In this document: positions 31,951-44,448 of the stretch, one piece after another
Numbering within the stretch: the first letter of the stretch is position 1
Layout of the letters: the number at the start of each line of letters is the position of its first letter
Assembly (NCBI RefSeq): GCF_004359215.1
Contig: NC_090614.1
Span: forward strand, 1,569,610-1,633,609
Length of the DNA: 64,000 nt
Direction of reading: 5' to 3'
Source of the DNA: Bremia lactucae
Lineage: Eukaryota > Oomycota > Peronosporomycetes > Peronosporales > Peronosporaceae
Notes under the pieces: model-generated
What the model was told of the DNA's origin: nothing
The model's input: the letters and a program-made list of their open reading frames with translations, nothing else
Databases searched by the model: none
Program-made: the position numbers and the translations under genes

Positions 31951-32399
31951 GCCATACCGAGCGTGTCACTGCCTCCCCAGACATCCGCCGGGACTAGCGA
32001 CTCCCGATCTGAAGGGCTGTCCGCGTAGTCATAAAAAAACACCATAATTGGGTCGCCGACTCCCCTCTAGACATTTTCCGCCACCCGCGACCCACATTCG
32101 TCAAGGAATGGACCCGCAAGTCATGCGCGAGCTAATCTTCTAGGTGCAATAGCCCAGCACATTTATTGCTCCGTTTGATACTGGCGGTAAGAAGCTCCAA
32201 GTCCTTGGGCTGCTGTCTCAATTGTTCCTGCACCATCTCAACTAAAAAAAGGGAGAGTGGTGAACGAACGCATTCAATCACTTCCTTTTTTATAGGACGA
32301 CCGCATTGATTGTGAGAATTGACCCACGGCTAGGTCGAGGCTGGAATAGTACGAGATAGAGATTTTCCCCACTCGATACCGATTTTTTTGTTTTGAAAA

Positions 32400-35310
32400 G
32401 CGAAATGGTTAATGGCGCTCTGTACATGCTTATAATAAGCTTAATGTTGCCAGTATACCCGCATTCCTATAAAACGTTCCCCAGAACAATATGATTGGAT
32501 TTACGATGTACAGTGCATTTGACTTAGTCGATGTTTAAAACGAACTGCCTATGCGATCTAGCGATATTACACTTACATCGTTAGCACCCGAGCGGTATGC
32601 TATCGTAGTGGTTGGTTATACCATAAGGGTTTTTCAACGCCCCGGCTACATTTAATCGACTAGCAACGCAACTGAGTCGCCCTCATCGAGGTTATGCAAA
32701 TACTTACTTAATTGCATATTTGTTCACAGTCGTGCGGAACACGGTCAAACGGATATGGAAAACCACATAGACCATTTACAAGCAGTGTTCGTGTGATTGC
32801 GTACAAAAAAATTGTATGTCAATGCAACTAGATGGGTTTTTGGCGCAGAAGAAATATATTTCTTTGGGTTCTTCGTTGGGAAGCAAGCCTTAAAGCGGAT
32901 CTTGCTACGAAAAAGCCATAGTAGATTGGCCGGTTCCTTATAACCAAAAGAATTTGCGTAAGCGGGTGGGGCTCGCCAGTTATTATACATAAAAGTAGCG
33001 AAAATTACGCTGATATGGCTAGGCCATTATCTAATCTCCTTAGAAAGGATACAGATTGGTGCTGGACTAGCGCAGAGCATAATGCTATAAAAGCAGTTAA
33101 GGATAGTCTTATCCATGCCCCGATTCTGGCACTGCCAAATCCAAATTGGCCTTTCAGCGTCGTCTTTGACGTATCGGATTTTGCCATCGGGGGTGCTCTG
33201 TTACAAACAGATAATGATGGGCGTGGACGTGTAATTGGAGTCAGCTTATAGCTGCATAGAAGAATTATCCATTTCGAGACAAATAATTACTTGCAATGAA
33301 CTGTGCTCTTGTTAAATTCCGAGTCCATTTGGTAGACACTAAGCCGTTTGAGGTATATACAAATCACGCCACATTACGCACTGCTACTAAGTCGCCCCAT
33401 CTGTCACAGAGAATGGCCCGATGGCTATCTTTTCTCGCCGAATACAATTTCGAGGTGAAGTATAAGCCTGGCAAGCAGAATGCTCAGGTTAATGCGTTAT
33501 TACGCAGGCCGAATTATGAGTTCCTCATTTAACGACTATAATGTCGCCTATTACTGAATTATTCCGTTTGGCTTACGCCAAGGATGCACAGCATTTAGCT
33601 TCGCTACAAGCTTTAAGGAGCATTAAGTCGGGCATTAAAATGCCGGCACGTTTGCGTGCGAAGTTGCATTAATTCTCTATCGATAACGACCGCTACTTTA
33701 TTGCACGGGTGCTGCGGATACTCTGTGCATCGTTGTACCTCATGACGAGAATTGAAAGTTTTTAATTCTGTGTGTAACACAGAATATCTCGGTAGAGAAA
33801 AGACCCACGGCTTTGTAAGCCAGATTTATTGGTGACCCAAGACTTACAATTGGGTAGGTGCATACGTTCCCACATGCCGAACTTGCCAACAGTATAAACC
33901 CTCGGCTCATGCTGCTACGCCACTGGCCAGTCTGCCCATACCCACAGGGTGCTAGGAGTCCATTCATTAGTATGGATTTTGTTTTCAGCCTACCGAAAGA
34001 TTCGGCCGGTAGCAACACCGGCATAGTTGTCTTTGTTGATCGATTGTGCAAAATTGATCATTTAGCGGCTGTGGCGGACAGCATGGATGGTGAAGATAGA
34101 ACACGGCTGTTTATCGATCGCGTGCATCGATAGCGCGGTTTTCCGGTCAGCTCAATACCCCTGCTTCACGGGTAAAATCTGGAAATCTTTTTTCCGAATG
34201 CTTGGCACCAAATTGAACATGTCCACCGCGGACCATCCGCAGACCGATGATCAGATTGAACGTGTCAATCGCTTTATTAAAGAAATTCTTCACAGCTTGT
34301 GAGCACAAATACTACAGCGCTGGAGCTCAATGCATCCAGTGGTAGAATTTGCGTCAAATAACGCTGTCGATGCCTCTACAGGCTACCATCCGTTTAATGT
34401 AAACGTCCCACTCACGCGTTACGTCAACGATACTACTGCGTGGCTCAGGGCTTGATAAGGGAGAATTAGCTGACGGGCTTGCTGAAATCAGCCCTGGTTT
34501 CGGTTTGGAAACAAGTAAGCATCTTCCTCGCGACGCGATTTACTGTCTTAAGACATGTGCGTGACACAAAAGCTGACAGCCAAGACAAATAGAGAGAATA
34601 AGCAGATGTCAAAGGGAGAAGATGTATACATTATTATGCGTTCAGAGACCGAATTTTGTTGTACGCTAAAACCTAACTACAACCTAGGTTTCTGCGGTCT
34701 TTAAGCCAAAATTACGCCCGCGCTATAAATTAAATTTATTCTATCCTGATGATAATATTGGGCCATTTACAGCCGTAGCCCAGAAAGTCTAGCTTACACG
34801 CCAAATCTTTCTCGCCAGCTGCTAACACACCCGGTGTTATACGTCGGCTTTCTCAAGCCATGTCGGAATAATTCCCACGTGAGCTTAGAGGCCAAAAAAA
34901 GAAACCTGTGCCGTAGATTGCGGCATCCTCACCAGGATTTCCAGCTGACCCTCTAACCGAGGTTGTTGATTTATAAATGTCAAAGACGGTTTCGGGCCCC
35001 TCACAAGAGCTTTTTATTTGAGCAAATCCCTCGTGAAGAAGTTGCACCTGATGCTTTAAAACATCAAATGCTTCCACCGAGACTGCGGGCCCCCTCCGCG
35101 TTGCTTGATGCGCGAGGAAACCTTCCGTTCCATGTGGAGAAACTTCAAGAGCGACGTCGTCGTAAGGGCCAATACCAGTATCAATTGAAGTGGCTTAAGT
35201 ACTCTCTTCTGAAAACTCTTGGGAGTTTGAGGTACCTCTCCGGCAAGATTGCTTGTAAGCCGTTGACGTTATTGAGCGCCAAGCTCACGGTCAACTTGCG
35301 TCGACGATAC
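32400..35310 (+). mobile_element. Ty3/gypsy pol with chromodomain (third lineage), degenerate
   Basis: Plus-strand pol remnants in order: RT (about 32430-32990; YLLNCIFVHSRAEHGQ and YFFGFFVGKQALK), RNase H (33015-33530; FSVVFDVSDFAIGGALLQTD, LSQRMARWLSFLAEYNFEVK), integrase (about 33850-34310; ISMDFVFSLPKDSAGSNTGI, VFVDRLCKIDHLAAV, STADHPQTDDQIERVNRFIK) and a C-terminal chromodomain (about 35110-35260; HVEKLQERRRRKGQYQYQLK and WLKY). Many stops and frameshifts. Short-hairpin density looks ordinary here, unlike families A and B. No LTRs were identified. Confidence 0.8.
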
Positions 35311-36255
35311 TTCTCACCACTAGAAGTGGGAAAAGGTGGACTTATAGCCTCAGTGCGGCTTCGATCTATGGTTGCACGGTATTCTGTTCTTTTGTGGCAT
35401 GATTACCAAACGTAACTGGCCTTTGGCCTCAAGCTTGGCGAAATCGAGAGTCTGCGGATGTGGCTGATGTCCGTTTTGTCGCTCCGTTCCAAACAAATAT
35501 GAACCTCTATTATTCCAAATTTTGCGGAGGCGGCGGTCTCGATGGTCCCAGTTCTCTAACGAAGCATTATTTTCACTTTTTCCTTCGTTTTAGAAACAAA
35601 CGAGCGGAATTTCTCATATTGACGTCACAGAAGCCCTACGGGCCTTCCACACAAACGCGTCGGATACTGACCTCGATCGACATAACTTAGAGCTTAAGGC
35701 ATCGCTCCTGAAGAGCGTCGCAAGCTGCGAGCTCCTCCGGCGTCCTCGCCGTGGGTTCGGAGGTCGAGATGGCCAAGCTACGACCCTTACTCTCGCTGAG
35801 ACGCTCTTTCACACAAAGCAAGTGAATTGGTATTCTAGCTTTCGCTTTCACTATCTCTTCAGCTCGAGGACGATCTTGTTCTTTTATGAGGATTGCCCGC
35901 TCTCGCTCTACATCGAGCGAATTCGTGATGATATTGGACTCAAGGTCCGGTGTTCAATGAAATGTAGCTAACACGCTCGCGGCACCACGTTCTGGGAACA
36001 GATATGGGCCCGAAGGGACCTGTCTACACGCCGAAACGTATATGAGCGAGGCTCCTTTGCCTCTTCCTCCGATAGAGTGCGACTCGTATAGTCTAACTGC
36101 AACTCATCGTCGGCGGAGTAGCTAGGTAACGCTTTGTTGTCATTAGACAGGAATGCAAGCACAACCAAACAATTAATTGCGTATATTTCAACTCAAAGAG
36201 GAAATGAAGCGAATGCTGCCACTAGGTTCACCAATCTGGTGGGGGGGGGGTACAT
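35311..36255. other. Decayed intergenic/transposon sequence
   Basis: No clear gene. A minus-strand open stretch at about 35690-35955 encodes a charged helical peptide (DLESNIITNSLDVERERAIL) that could be gag-derived, but nothing supports it further. A G run lies at 36240-36250. Confidence 0.4.
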
Positions 36256-37465
36256 ATCGGTTGGCCGTTGTTGTGGTACATTTACTCTATGGGTAAAAAA
36301 ATCTTTAAGAATTGAATACTACTAAAATCCCATTATTCTAGGTAACATATGTGGCATCCAGATTAGTATCTGGCGGCCGAACTTTTTTTTAAATTAGCTA
36401 TAGTGGGGTCTCAGAATAAATAATAAAGTTCTGTTTTTTTTGGAATTGAAAACGTATAGTGTCTTTTTAAGACGTGCGCATTGATCTATGAGAGAAAGAA
36501 GCCTTTCTATGGACATAATAGCTGCCAATTGGATCTACGAACTCCTGAACCTTTTTAATTATGATTCATAAAGCTTGAATAGCTTTTACGACTCCCTGAG
36601 TTATTGAACCTAATCATTCTTTAAAACTACGAGACATTTTGAGTCTAGACGCCTTCCTATGACTTTAGGAGCGAGGTAGCTTCGTTACATTTGAGATTTC
36701 CGATTCCAATTGTATTCAAACTGCATCGTCTTTTCTTTATTAAATTATCAACTCGGAGTTCAGCAGGATCCGCACGTATTGGCCTCAGAACAACTTGATT
36801 ATTCCATTGTTTTGTGGAAATAACAAATTTTCCGTTCATGAAATTGATTCGTCAGATTCCTTGAAGGTTTGTTAAGTTAAAATTCAAATGATGCGGGTTA
36901 ATATTTCTAGGAAAGTCAAGTAAATCATTCCGATCAATTGAGTTGCCTATAATCATAGCATTAAGACATATTTCGTTGTAGCTCGTTAGAAGAGGATGAA
37001 AATGATCGGCAGCACTTCAATATTTACGTTTGTCTTGCTCTTTGTTTATTAAGGTATGAACGCAGTGGCAGTATTGGCAGTGACTGCGACTACGTAATAA
37101 GAGATAAATGCATATGCATAATTTTTATACCAATTATTATGGTTATAGAATTTCAAGAAACGTATATGTTATGAGGCACACTTCGGTCGATGAACCGTTG
37201 TTTTGGTACTTTTACTAGATGAAAAAATACCCTATTGTTGAATTGTAAAGTAAGTTATAACAAAAATCCCAATAATTGTTGGAAACATATGTGGTAGCCG
37301 CCAGGTATAAAGTTGGCGGCCGATTTTTATTATAAAAAAATAGTTACTGTAACGTTCTAGGTTTGAATAATTAAATAGAGTTCAGTTATTTTGTCTTCAA
37401 GCATCTAGTGCTTTCCTAGGGCTTGCGCATTGATCTGTGAGAGACAGAAGTCTTACTAAGGTACA
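36256..37465. repeat. Direct repeat pair (possible LTRs), about 0.28 kb each
   Basis: The segments 36256-36530 and 37190-37465 are diverged direct repeats sharing ACATATGTGG, CTGGCGGCCGA/TTGGCGGCCGA, AAATAATAAAGTTCTGTTTT/AAATAGAGTTCAGTTATTTT and GCGCATTGATCTATGAGAGA/GCGCATTGATCTGTGAGAGA. The ~660 bp between them has no gene I can see; its last part (37060-37180) resembles the start of LTR family C at 42038. Confidence 0.6.
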
Positions 37466-37722
37466 TACTCTCGAGCGCTTTGCTGGGTTACTAGAGAGCT
37501 TTTAATTCTTGAGTCTTAAAGCGTGCTACTTTCTCTGATTCATGCGGACTGACGACAATTATGGTTTTGATATATTTGTCATGGAGTAGCATCTTCAGCA
37601 TTTTTAAAGATATAATAAGCCGCGTCGCACTATTTAGGACCATATGGTCATGCTGCCGATTACAGTTGAAGATCTCGCTCTGAGCTACGCGAACGTTGTT
37701 TGGCCGGTCTAACTCGAGCTTC

Positions 37723-37960
37723 TACCGACCTCAGTGGCCGAGTGGTTAAGCACTGGAACTGGGACCGGGAGGTACGTGGATCGATACCCGCGGAGGGCGG
37801 CACGATGACACATCGCCGGAGATAGGCTTAAAAGCAGACGAGCATTCATCCAATGGATGGCCGCCCTGCCAACCCGCACGGAAGGTGTGTGATAGTTGGG
37901 TGGGAGGAGGCCCTGTAGCCGAAATTCCCCATAGTTCAATGAGGGGTGCGGGGTTCCAAT
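37723..37960 (+). mobile_element. tRNA-derived SINE-like unit
   Basis: A tRNA-like head carries a perfect A box (TGGCCGAGTGG, 37735-37745) and a B box (GGATCGATACC, 37778-37788), 32 nt apart, as in Ser/Leu-type tRNAs. No proper acceptor stem closes it, and a non-tRNA body of about 170 bp follows. This fits a SINE with an internal Pol III promoter. It sits at the end of a minus-strand gypsy fragment. Confidence 0.6.
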
Positions 37961-37974
37961 AAGAGAACTTCGTG

Positions 37975-40535
37975 AAAATTGAATCTCTAACTCGAGCTTC
38001 TTTGGAGATTATCCACCTTAATGCGAGGCGAATTCTCCCTGTAACCCAGCCGATACTTGAAATTTGTTCTCGTGGCCACATCATACGCAAAATTACATCA
38101 TCGTTTTTAGGAACGGACATTATTTGGAATGTTCCAGATGTCAGTGGGGATTCAGGTATCTTTAGGTTCCTTTCCACAGTTTAACGGTATCGGCGGATAA
38201 CTTGGTCACATACAAGGTCGATTGCATCATTTCTCCTTCAGTAACCTCAAGCTCAAGCTTTTCCACAATCTTTTGGATACGTCATTGAGGCTGCAACCAT
38301 CGTCGATGAAATTGGTGACGGACGTTGCTAGATTCGCTATTTGAAAGCTTGGGCTTCGGCTTTGCGGATTGCATTAGGTGCACCACTGATGTACCGGTTT
38401 GACTCCTTACGTCTAAGAGCGCGGCATCGTGGAGAACTTAGCCACAATTATTGCAAGTAGCTGTTGTGTTCCTGTCGTCATTTTTGTTTCTTTTCTCGTC
38501 CAGCCGATTAATTCTGAAATCTTTTATTGTCAGGGCGATGGACTGTTGCAAACGTGGATGCCTTTGACGGCTGAGTTGGTGAGCGGGGTGCTTTTCAAGC
38601 GTAATGCGCAAACTCAAAATTGGATGCGATGTCGATAGCCTCTAGGAGCGTTGGAGGGCTTTCTTCCCTAATGCTCTTAGCGGTTTCTTAGCGTGGCCAT
38701 TTTGGAAGTAGAAACGCTTCTCGAGGTCGCTGATGTCGAGCTCATTTTGAAATAATAGGTCTTGAAACTTCGAGATATTTTCGTGGATGCATTTCTTTTG
38801 GTTTAAATGTAACACCCACTCGCGAAGACATCTTCGATGTCCTTAGGTCTGAAGCGTTCGCGTTACCATGATATATGCATGATCATTACGTTAAAAAGGA
38901 ACGATAGCAATTTTACACGGATGCCCGAATTGCTTGAGATTACTGTCACAAAATTTTTATGAATATGTTTCCATCAGCTGACGTTTATCGGCATAACACC
39001 GCGCAATAGCGAAGATCCATTACTCAATGTCTTCGTTGAATTTCCGTACGTACACCGGAGGATCCTTGATCCGCTACTCCCCGCGGGATGCAATAAGATG
39101 CGTATAGCGTTCATTAGCTTGTTGCATTTACGCTTGCATTTGAGCTTAGATTAGCGCTTGATATTATTGTTGCTGCTGTGTGAGGTACATTAACAGCTAC
39201 TGCGCGGAAATCGAGTCCATTCCTGCAGGTGCATCTCCAGTAGATGACGAATCAGCCTGTTTATCGGCACGATCTTTGGTTAGCGTCGTATGCATTGGCG
39301 TCCTTGAACGCGATGTAGAGCGTGAAGCTCCTCTATTACTTGTAGAGCTCATTCTTCTCTGCTGACGAGGTCCAGGGTTTGAAGACGGGCACTAACTTGC
39401 ACAGCCTTTTGTGATCATGAATGGACTTCTCAGTGTCGTGTATTGTCTGATATCAAAACCAAAATATATCTAGAAGAAAATAGCTTATTAACTCTTTAAG
39501 TCGAATTTTCTCGAACAAATAGATGGTGTGGTCTAGCGATGCTTCCAAAGCCTCTTAGATTTGGTCTATTCACTTCTTGGGCAATTTACACGTTTCATGA
39601 ACTGCTTTACGATCCTTGGAGTCTTTACAACCCGGAATCTCGTTGCGAATGAGCTCAAGAAGCTTAAATAGCCTTGCCGTTGTTAACCACAAGTCACGTC
39701 GAAGTTTATCGAGCGTTCCGTAATTCGACGAAAGTGACTCTGTACTGCACTGAAAGGGATCTTTGGGCTCACGTGACTTACAATTACCATTACAGTGTGC
39801 AACTAGAAACAAGTCAGTAGCACGAGTGCAGATCAAGCAGCTCCAAAGAGTAGTAGTTAGCTTTAAATTCGTAATTTTAAAGTCGGAATAGAGATTCACT
39901 GAAGCAAAAAACACTCAATCACATACACAGTGGATGAGACCCAACTGTATGTACCACTTTAAAGTGCAACTACTCTAAGTAGCCACCGAACGTTTTAATT
40001 CAATCACTAATATGACAACCCTTTGTGATCCAGCGCTTCCCACTATGTGACTCGCAATTGATATCAATAGGATAACTCGCTTCCCACAATGTGGCCACGA
40101 ATACCCTTGTCTTGAACTTGATGACCAACAAGTGCTACCATGTAACACTCTACACATTGAGGGTGCTAGCAGGACTCTGACGGCAAAGCCTTGGCGGAGA
40201 GCGACTAGAAAAGAAAGAGTTGTTGCTGTTAAAAGCAAATTAAGAAGTAATTCATCTAGCTGAAGGATAATGGATTGACCTGTGGCCAACTATATTTTTT
40301 CTTGAATTACTAAGTTCCCATCCTAAGAACTATCATACGCATATCACATCTAGTATTTACTATACCGACCATAGTTTATATGAACCTAAACCTCATTTTG
40401 AGTCTTACCCTTTCATTGAATATATCCCATACGAAAGAGTTAGTGTTTTAGGTATATTTTGAGCCAATCACATTTAGATATACTGCAGCGGAGCTACCTT
40501 GCTCTTGAATTGAGATGAAGACTTATAGACTATAA
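37975..40535 (-). mobile_element. Gypsy family C, minus-strand fragment (LTR, gag, protease)
   Basis: The LTR (40142 to about 40535) is followed on the minus strand by the primer site TGGTAGCACTTG (40130-40141). Next comes a gag region with N-terminal MSSTSNRGASRSTSRSRTPM (from about 39352) and a Gln/Met-rich helix (about 39100-39180), then a retropepsin C-terminal end near 37990-38110 (NDDVILRMMWPREQ and WVTGRIRLAL, the family V-I-L-G-M-P-W-L region with changes). Frames are broken. The element is cut at 37975 next to the SINE-like unit. Confidence 0.6.
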
Positions 40536-40714
40536 GAGCAACTTAATTCTATAAAACTTATAGGTTTATAGCTCAAGGGATGGCTCGTAGGACCAAGTGG
40601 CAACTACGCAAGTATGCGAATACCGATTTTCGCACGGAGCTTCTGAATGAGACTCCTCCGTGTTTTGAAATATATCGAAATATTACCTTATTAAATTTTT
40701 AAAAATATTGTCAG

Positions 40715-42431
40715 AGATGAAATCAAGCATGAAATTCAGCTCAGGCCGGGCACGCAGCCCATTTCAGTCGAACAATGGTGCCAAAGTCCCGAACAACGCC
40801 AAACAATCCAAGGCTGGACCAAAGAACTGGTTCAAGTTGGCATATTTTGACTAATTACATCGTTTTTTCAGCTTCGACGTTCTGTTTCAAGAAACTGGTA
40901 GGTCGGCGCATTGTGCATGACTATCGTCAGCAACCGTCTCGTCGGCGATACCAATGCTGCGCAAGGAAGACACATATGACACCATGGCGCGCAGTCAATG
41001 GTTCTCACGTATGAACCTACTCTAAGGCTACTACCAATATAAACTAGGCGAATCGGATATCCTGTTTACAGCATTTTATAACCCATGACGGTTCTTAAGT
41101 ACCTCGTCACTCCAATGGGACTCAGTGTAGTTTTAAGAAGATTCATCGCCTCCTCCAAAGAGCTTTTTGTAACCTTAAGAACGTGTTTAAGATCTATTTT
41201 GACGACATCTACGTTTTCACACATGACTAAAGATGCATGAGAATACATACAGGCCTAAGACAGAGTGCAGAAGCGATGTGAAGAACAACAATTTTACATA
41301 ACGTTTTCCAAGTGCCAGCTCTGCGTGGATCAGATTCCGTTCCTAGGGGATCAAAAGGCGTCCGAATGAACTCCGACAAGGGAAAATAATAGCAGATTGG
41401 CCAGTTCCAAAAATCATATGAAAAGTTTTTTGGGGGCAACCGTGTACGTCTCTCGGTTATGTTATAACATTGCCCAGTTTGTGGGACCACTACTCGACAG
41501 TGTCAAAGGCAAACGATCTCGAAAGCACCTAAAGCTCACCATCGAACAGTTTTGCTCCTTTGAAGAACTCAAACAACGCTTGCCATCGCCACCGTTTTTA
41601 AGCCTTCCTGACTTTACGCAACCTTTTGGCATCCGAATGGACGCCTCGAATTTCTCCGGTGGGAGCGTCTTGTTTCAAAAGGAGGGCGGGCCTGAGCATC
41701 CAATTTCTTTTAACAGTAGAAAGATGAAGCCAGCCGAGTTGAACTATCCTGTTTGGGAGCTACTTGCGATCATGCATTCTATTTAGAGTGTGGCCTTTTG
41801 AATCGACCGTTTACGGTGGAAACGGTTCACGAAACCATTGAGATAATCGAAACCCAAAATACAACCAATCAGCGAGCTGCACGATTGTTCAATAAGCTCG
41901 CTGACTTCTAACCATTGTTCAAGTGGATTTCCTCGTGAAGAATGAAACGCAAATTCCAGGACTTATTGACCTCTACCAAAACAACAAGAGACGACCAAAG
42001 CAGTTCAAGAACTAGCCTTCTTTTTGAAAGGAGGTCATGTCACATAGCGGCAGTATTACCAGCAAATGCAACTACGTCATTAGGCATAAAAACATATGCG
42101 TAATTGTTTCTTCCAATAATTTCGGTTATAGAACTTCAGAAAGTTCCGTACAGAATATATCCCAAGATGGGGTAAGACATATTATGAGGCTCATACACTC
42201 TATGGTTGATAGACTAGATAACAGACGTTATTAGAGTATGAAAGGTCTTAGGATAGGACTTAGATAGTTCAAAAGAAAATCAAGTTAACCACGGGCAATT
42301 CATTATCATTCAGCTTAATCAATCACTTCTCAATTTGCTTTAACAACAACAACTCCTCTTCTAGTCGCGCGCTCCGCCAAGGCTTTGCCGTTAGAGCCCT
42401 CCCAGCTTCCTCAACGTAAGAAAGTATCACA
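40715..42431 (+). mobile_element. Gypsy family C, plus-strand pol fragment with 3-prime LTR
   Basis: Plus-strand RT and RNase H remnants: DEIKHEIQLRPGTQPIS (from 40716), GATVYVSRLCYNIAQFVGPL and FGIRMDASNFSGGSVLFQKE (41397-41780, RNase H DAS motif), HPISFNSRKMKPAELNYPVW. A purine-rich tract (42024-42037) precedes an LTR (42038-42431, TGTCACATAGCGGCAG to TATCACA), which matches 40142-40535 in reverse, for example over GGCAAAGCCTTGGCGGAG. Integrase is missing, so RNase H joins the LTR. Confidence 0.75.
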
Positions 42432-42564
42432 CTTTCAGTTTGCACTAACCGCTGCATAGCGCACTTTCTTATTTAATAAATAAATGCCACGAATACCTGC
42501 TCTGCGATTAGTAGAAAGCCAGCAAGAACCTGGTCCAGGATATCTGCTTGACAAATTGAGCGTA

Positions 42565-42884
42565 TGTCCAATGGCCTAAAGTTGCCTGATTCTACACATT
42601 ACCCGTTAGGTACACAAAGTGTACTTAAGGGGATGGTCAATTACTTAAGTGAAGTAATTAGACCCATCACTTAGGTGTGGTTCACTTTGTAACCCGCTTC
42701 CAAGTTCACAAGTGCGCACGTGGAGCCGGATTACCGCTCCAGTGACGTCACTTAAACTTAGGCACTTAGTTGGGTGAGGCCGCTTAGGCGCCCACCAATA
42801 TCCTCACCGTATGTGAGAGAAGACGGTCAAACCACTTCCTCGCTGGGCTAAGGTGTGTGCCGCATTAAGATGTGCCCGCCTACA
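42565..42884 (+). repeat. Solo LTR of family B, internally deleted
   Basis: It starts TGTCCAATGGCCTAAAGTTG (a changed TGTAACGGGCTAAAGTTG) and ends GCCCGCCTACA. It lacks the middle ~200 bp of the 532-bp LTR. No internal element sequence flanks it. Confidence 0.82.
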
Positions 42885-43499
42885 GCATGCGGATCAAATT
42901 GTAGCATACAACAGATACTTCAAACTTGCCAGCCACTCTATACTTTTAATGATTCTTCTGAATACTTGATTATGTGGCTTTTGGAATGGATTCTCGTAAT
43001 TCGACTTCATTTTAGCTATTCATCTTGATTCGTTCAGCTCTGCAATGGCAGTTGCAAAATATCTTTTTAGACGAAGATTAAAGAGCTCTTTACGATTATT
43101 TATCGTTAAAATCCTTACCTTAGCTGTCAACAAACCAGATAAAAGTCAGAACTACCAAGTCTAAGGTACACTTCCATGAATTTAATCCAATTGGACTTGC
43201 GGTTGGCAAGATCACGGAGCTGAACGCCAGGTTGACATGGGTGAGAAACTTAAGCTGGTCATGGAAGCACTTCATAAAAAGACGTCAAGGTGGCGCTCGT
43301 GGGCGCGTTTTTCTGTCATTAACCGACAACATAAGGAATATCAAGCTACTTGCGTGTCCGGAGGCCAGGCGTCAAGCATGCTTTCGTTGCCTTAGTTTTA
43401 ATACAGCATTAAGAATTCTTCTATAAACACACCATTGTTAATTAATCGTAAAAATCGTCTCAAGCCGTATAATCGTGCTTTTAGCTACGAATGCAACTA
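42885..43499. other. Intergenic region before the gene island
   Basis: I see no gene, RNA or repeat that I can support here. A short open frame at 43232-43426 is probably chance. Confidence 0.5.
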
Positions 43500-44339
43500 T
43501 CAATACGAGTCACCCGCGAACGTGCCAACGTCGTCGCAATTTCCTTCAAAATCGCCACCGCCAGTGTCTCCACTAAAAGTATACGTATTGTCGGAAACAC
43601 CTCCGACATTTCCACGATAGCCATCATTGTCATGATCGCGGCCACTATAAATCGAGCCTAACGCGGCGCCAACGCCCAGTCCTCCTAACGCACCAAGTGC
43701 GCCTGCTGCCATCGGATTCGTACCACCACCACCCTCACGATACGACGGTGTATCGTACCGTGGGGGTCCCGATGGATAGGCATATGGAACTTGTTCCTCG
43801 CCGCCATTGGTTCCATATTGGTACGGACCTACGGGCTGCGCATAAGCGACCTGCTCTCTCTCCTGGCGCGCACGACGCGTTGGTAGGTAGCAGCAACAGA
43901 TGCAACACAGTAGCATTAATGCAAAGAAGATAAAGATGCCTGACATGCCACTAGAGTGCGCGTGGGGTGGATGATATTCACCGCCGTTATTCCCATAGGT
44001 GGGTACTACACGGCGACAGCGGCACTCGTACCGATTCGCGACGCACTGTGCATCCAGTGGGCAACAACACGGTGCACCTGATGCCATACCAAGGCAAAAT
44101 TGACCAGGCTGGCCACGGAACGCGTGGTCACACTGGCCAGTTTGTTGACATAAGCCACAACCGGAGAATGCCGCGGAGAACGAGGCATTCTCGACAAACT
44201 CGTGAAATTGTTGGGAAACGGGGTCTTTCTGATACAGGAGCAATGTATCATCCTTAGAAACGCTTTGTGCAGACGCATTCTTTTCAGCACAGACGCCTAG
44301 CGTCGAAGCAATTAATACAAGCAGCGCGAACCACCGCAT
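43500..44339 (-). CDS. Cys-rich single-pass membrane protein, family unknown
   Basis: An intronless 279-aa protein with an N-terminal signal peptide (MRWFALLVLIASTLGVCA), a Cys-rich outer domain (about residues 55-110, with CGLCQQTGQC, CLGMASGAPCCCPLDAQC and CRCRR), one membrane segment (about 133-153, IFIFFALMLLCCICCCYL) and a long Gly/Pro/Tyr-rich tail with YAQPVGPYQY and YAYPSGPPRY motifs and a Gly-Ala stretch. The juxtamembrane Cys cluster may be palmitoylated. No RxLR motif follows the signal peptide, so I do not call it an RxLR effector. It is divergent from PRMT5, with 109 bp between start codons. I do not recognise the family. Confidence 0.8.
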   Translation of the reverse strand: MRWFALLVLIASTLGVCAEKNASAQSVSKDDTLLLYQKDPVSQQFHEFVENASFSAAFSGCGLCQQTGQCDHAFRGQPGQFCLGMASGAPCCCPLDAQCVANRYECRCRRVVPTYGNNGGEYHPPHAHSSGMSGIFIFFALMLLCCICCCYLPTRRARQEREQVAYAQPVGPYQYGTNGGEEQVPYAYPSGPPRYDTPSYREGGGGTNPMAAGALGALGGLGVGAALGSIYSGRDHDNDGYRGNVGGVSDNTYTFSGDTGGGDFEGNCDDVGTFAGDSY

Positions 44340-44448
44340 CTCGTCTAAGTAGATTCGAAGAGATGGCGAATTGATACAAAATGAAAGTTATTGATGTGGC
44401 ACCCCACACATTTATAAGAACCAGCCAAATATAAAGACTATTGTTAAC
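44340..44448. promoter_or_regulatory. Short shared promoter, Cys-rich membrane protein / PRMT5
   Basis: Only 109 bp separate the two divergent start codons, so both promoters must overlap. I find no clear initiator consensus. Confidence 0.5.

Noticed and set aside
35690..35955. Minus-strand open stretch with a charged helical peptide
   Set aside because: It is bounded by stops, lacks a start Met and has no recognisable partner domain; possibly decayed gag.
36236..36250. CRISPR-like or satellite array near the G run
   Set aside because: No regular repeats or spacers; it is a simple G tract in a eukaryotic intergenic region.
37723..37800. Functional tRNA-Ser or tRNA-Leu gene
   Set aside because: A and B boxes are good, but I cannot pair an acceptor stem or place an anticodon arm; a SINE head fits better.
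43500..44339. RxLR-type effector
   Set aside because: It has a signal peptide but no RxLR-EER motif in the following 60 residues, and it has a membrane anchor.
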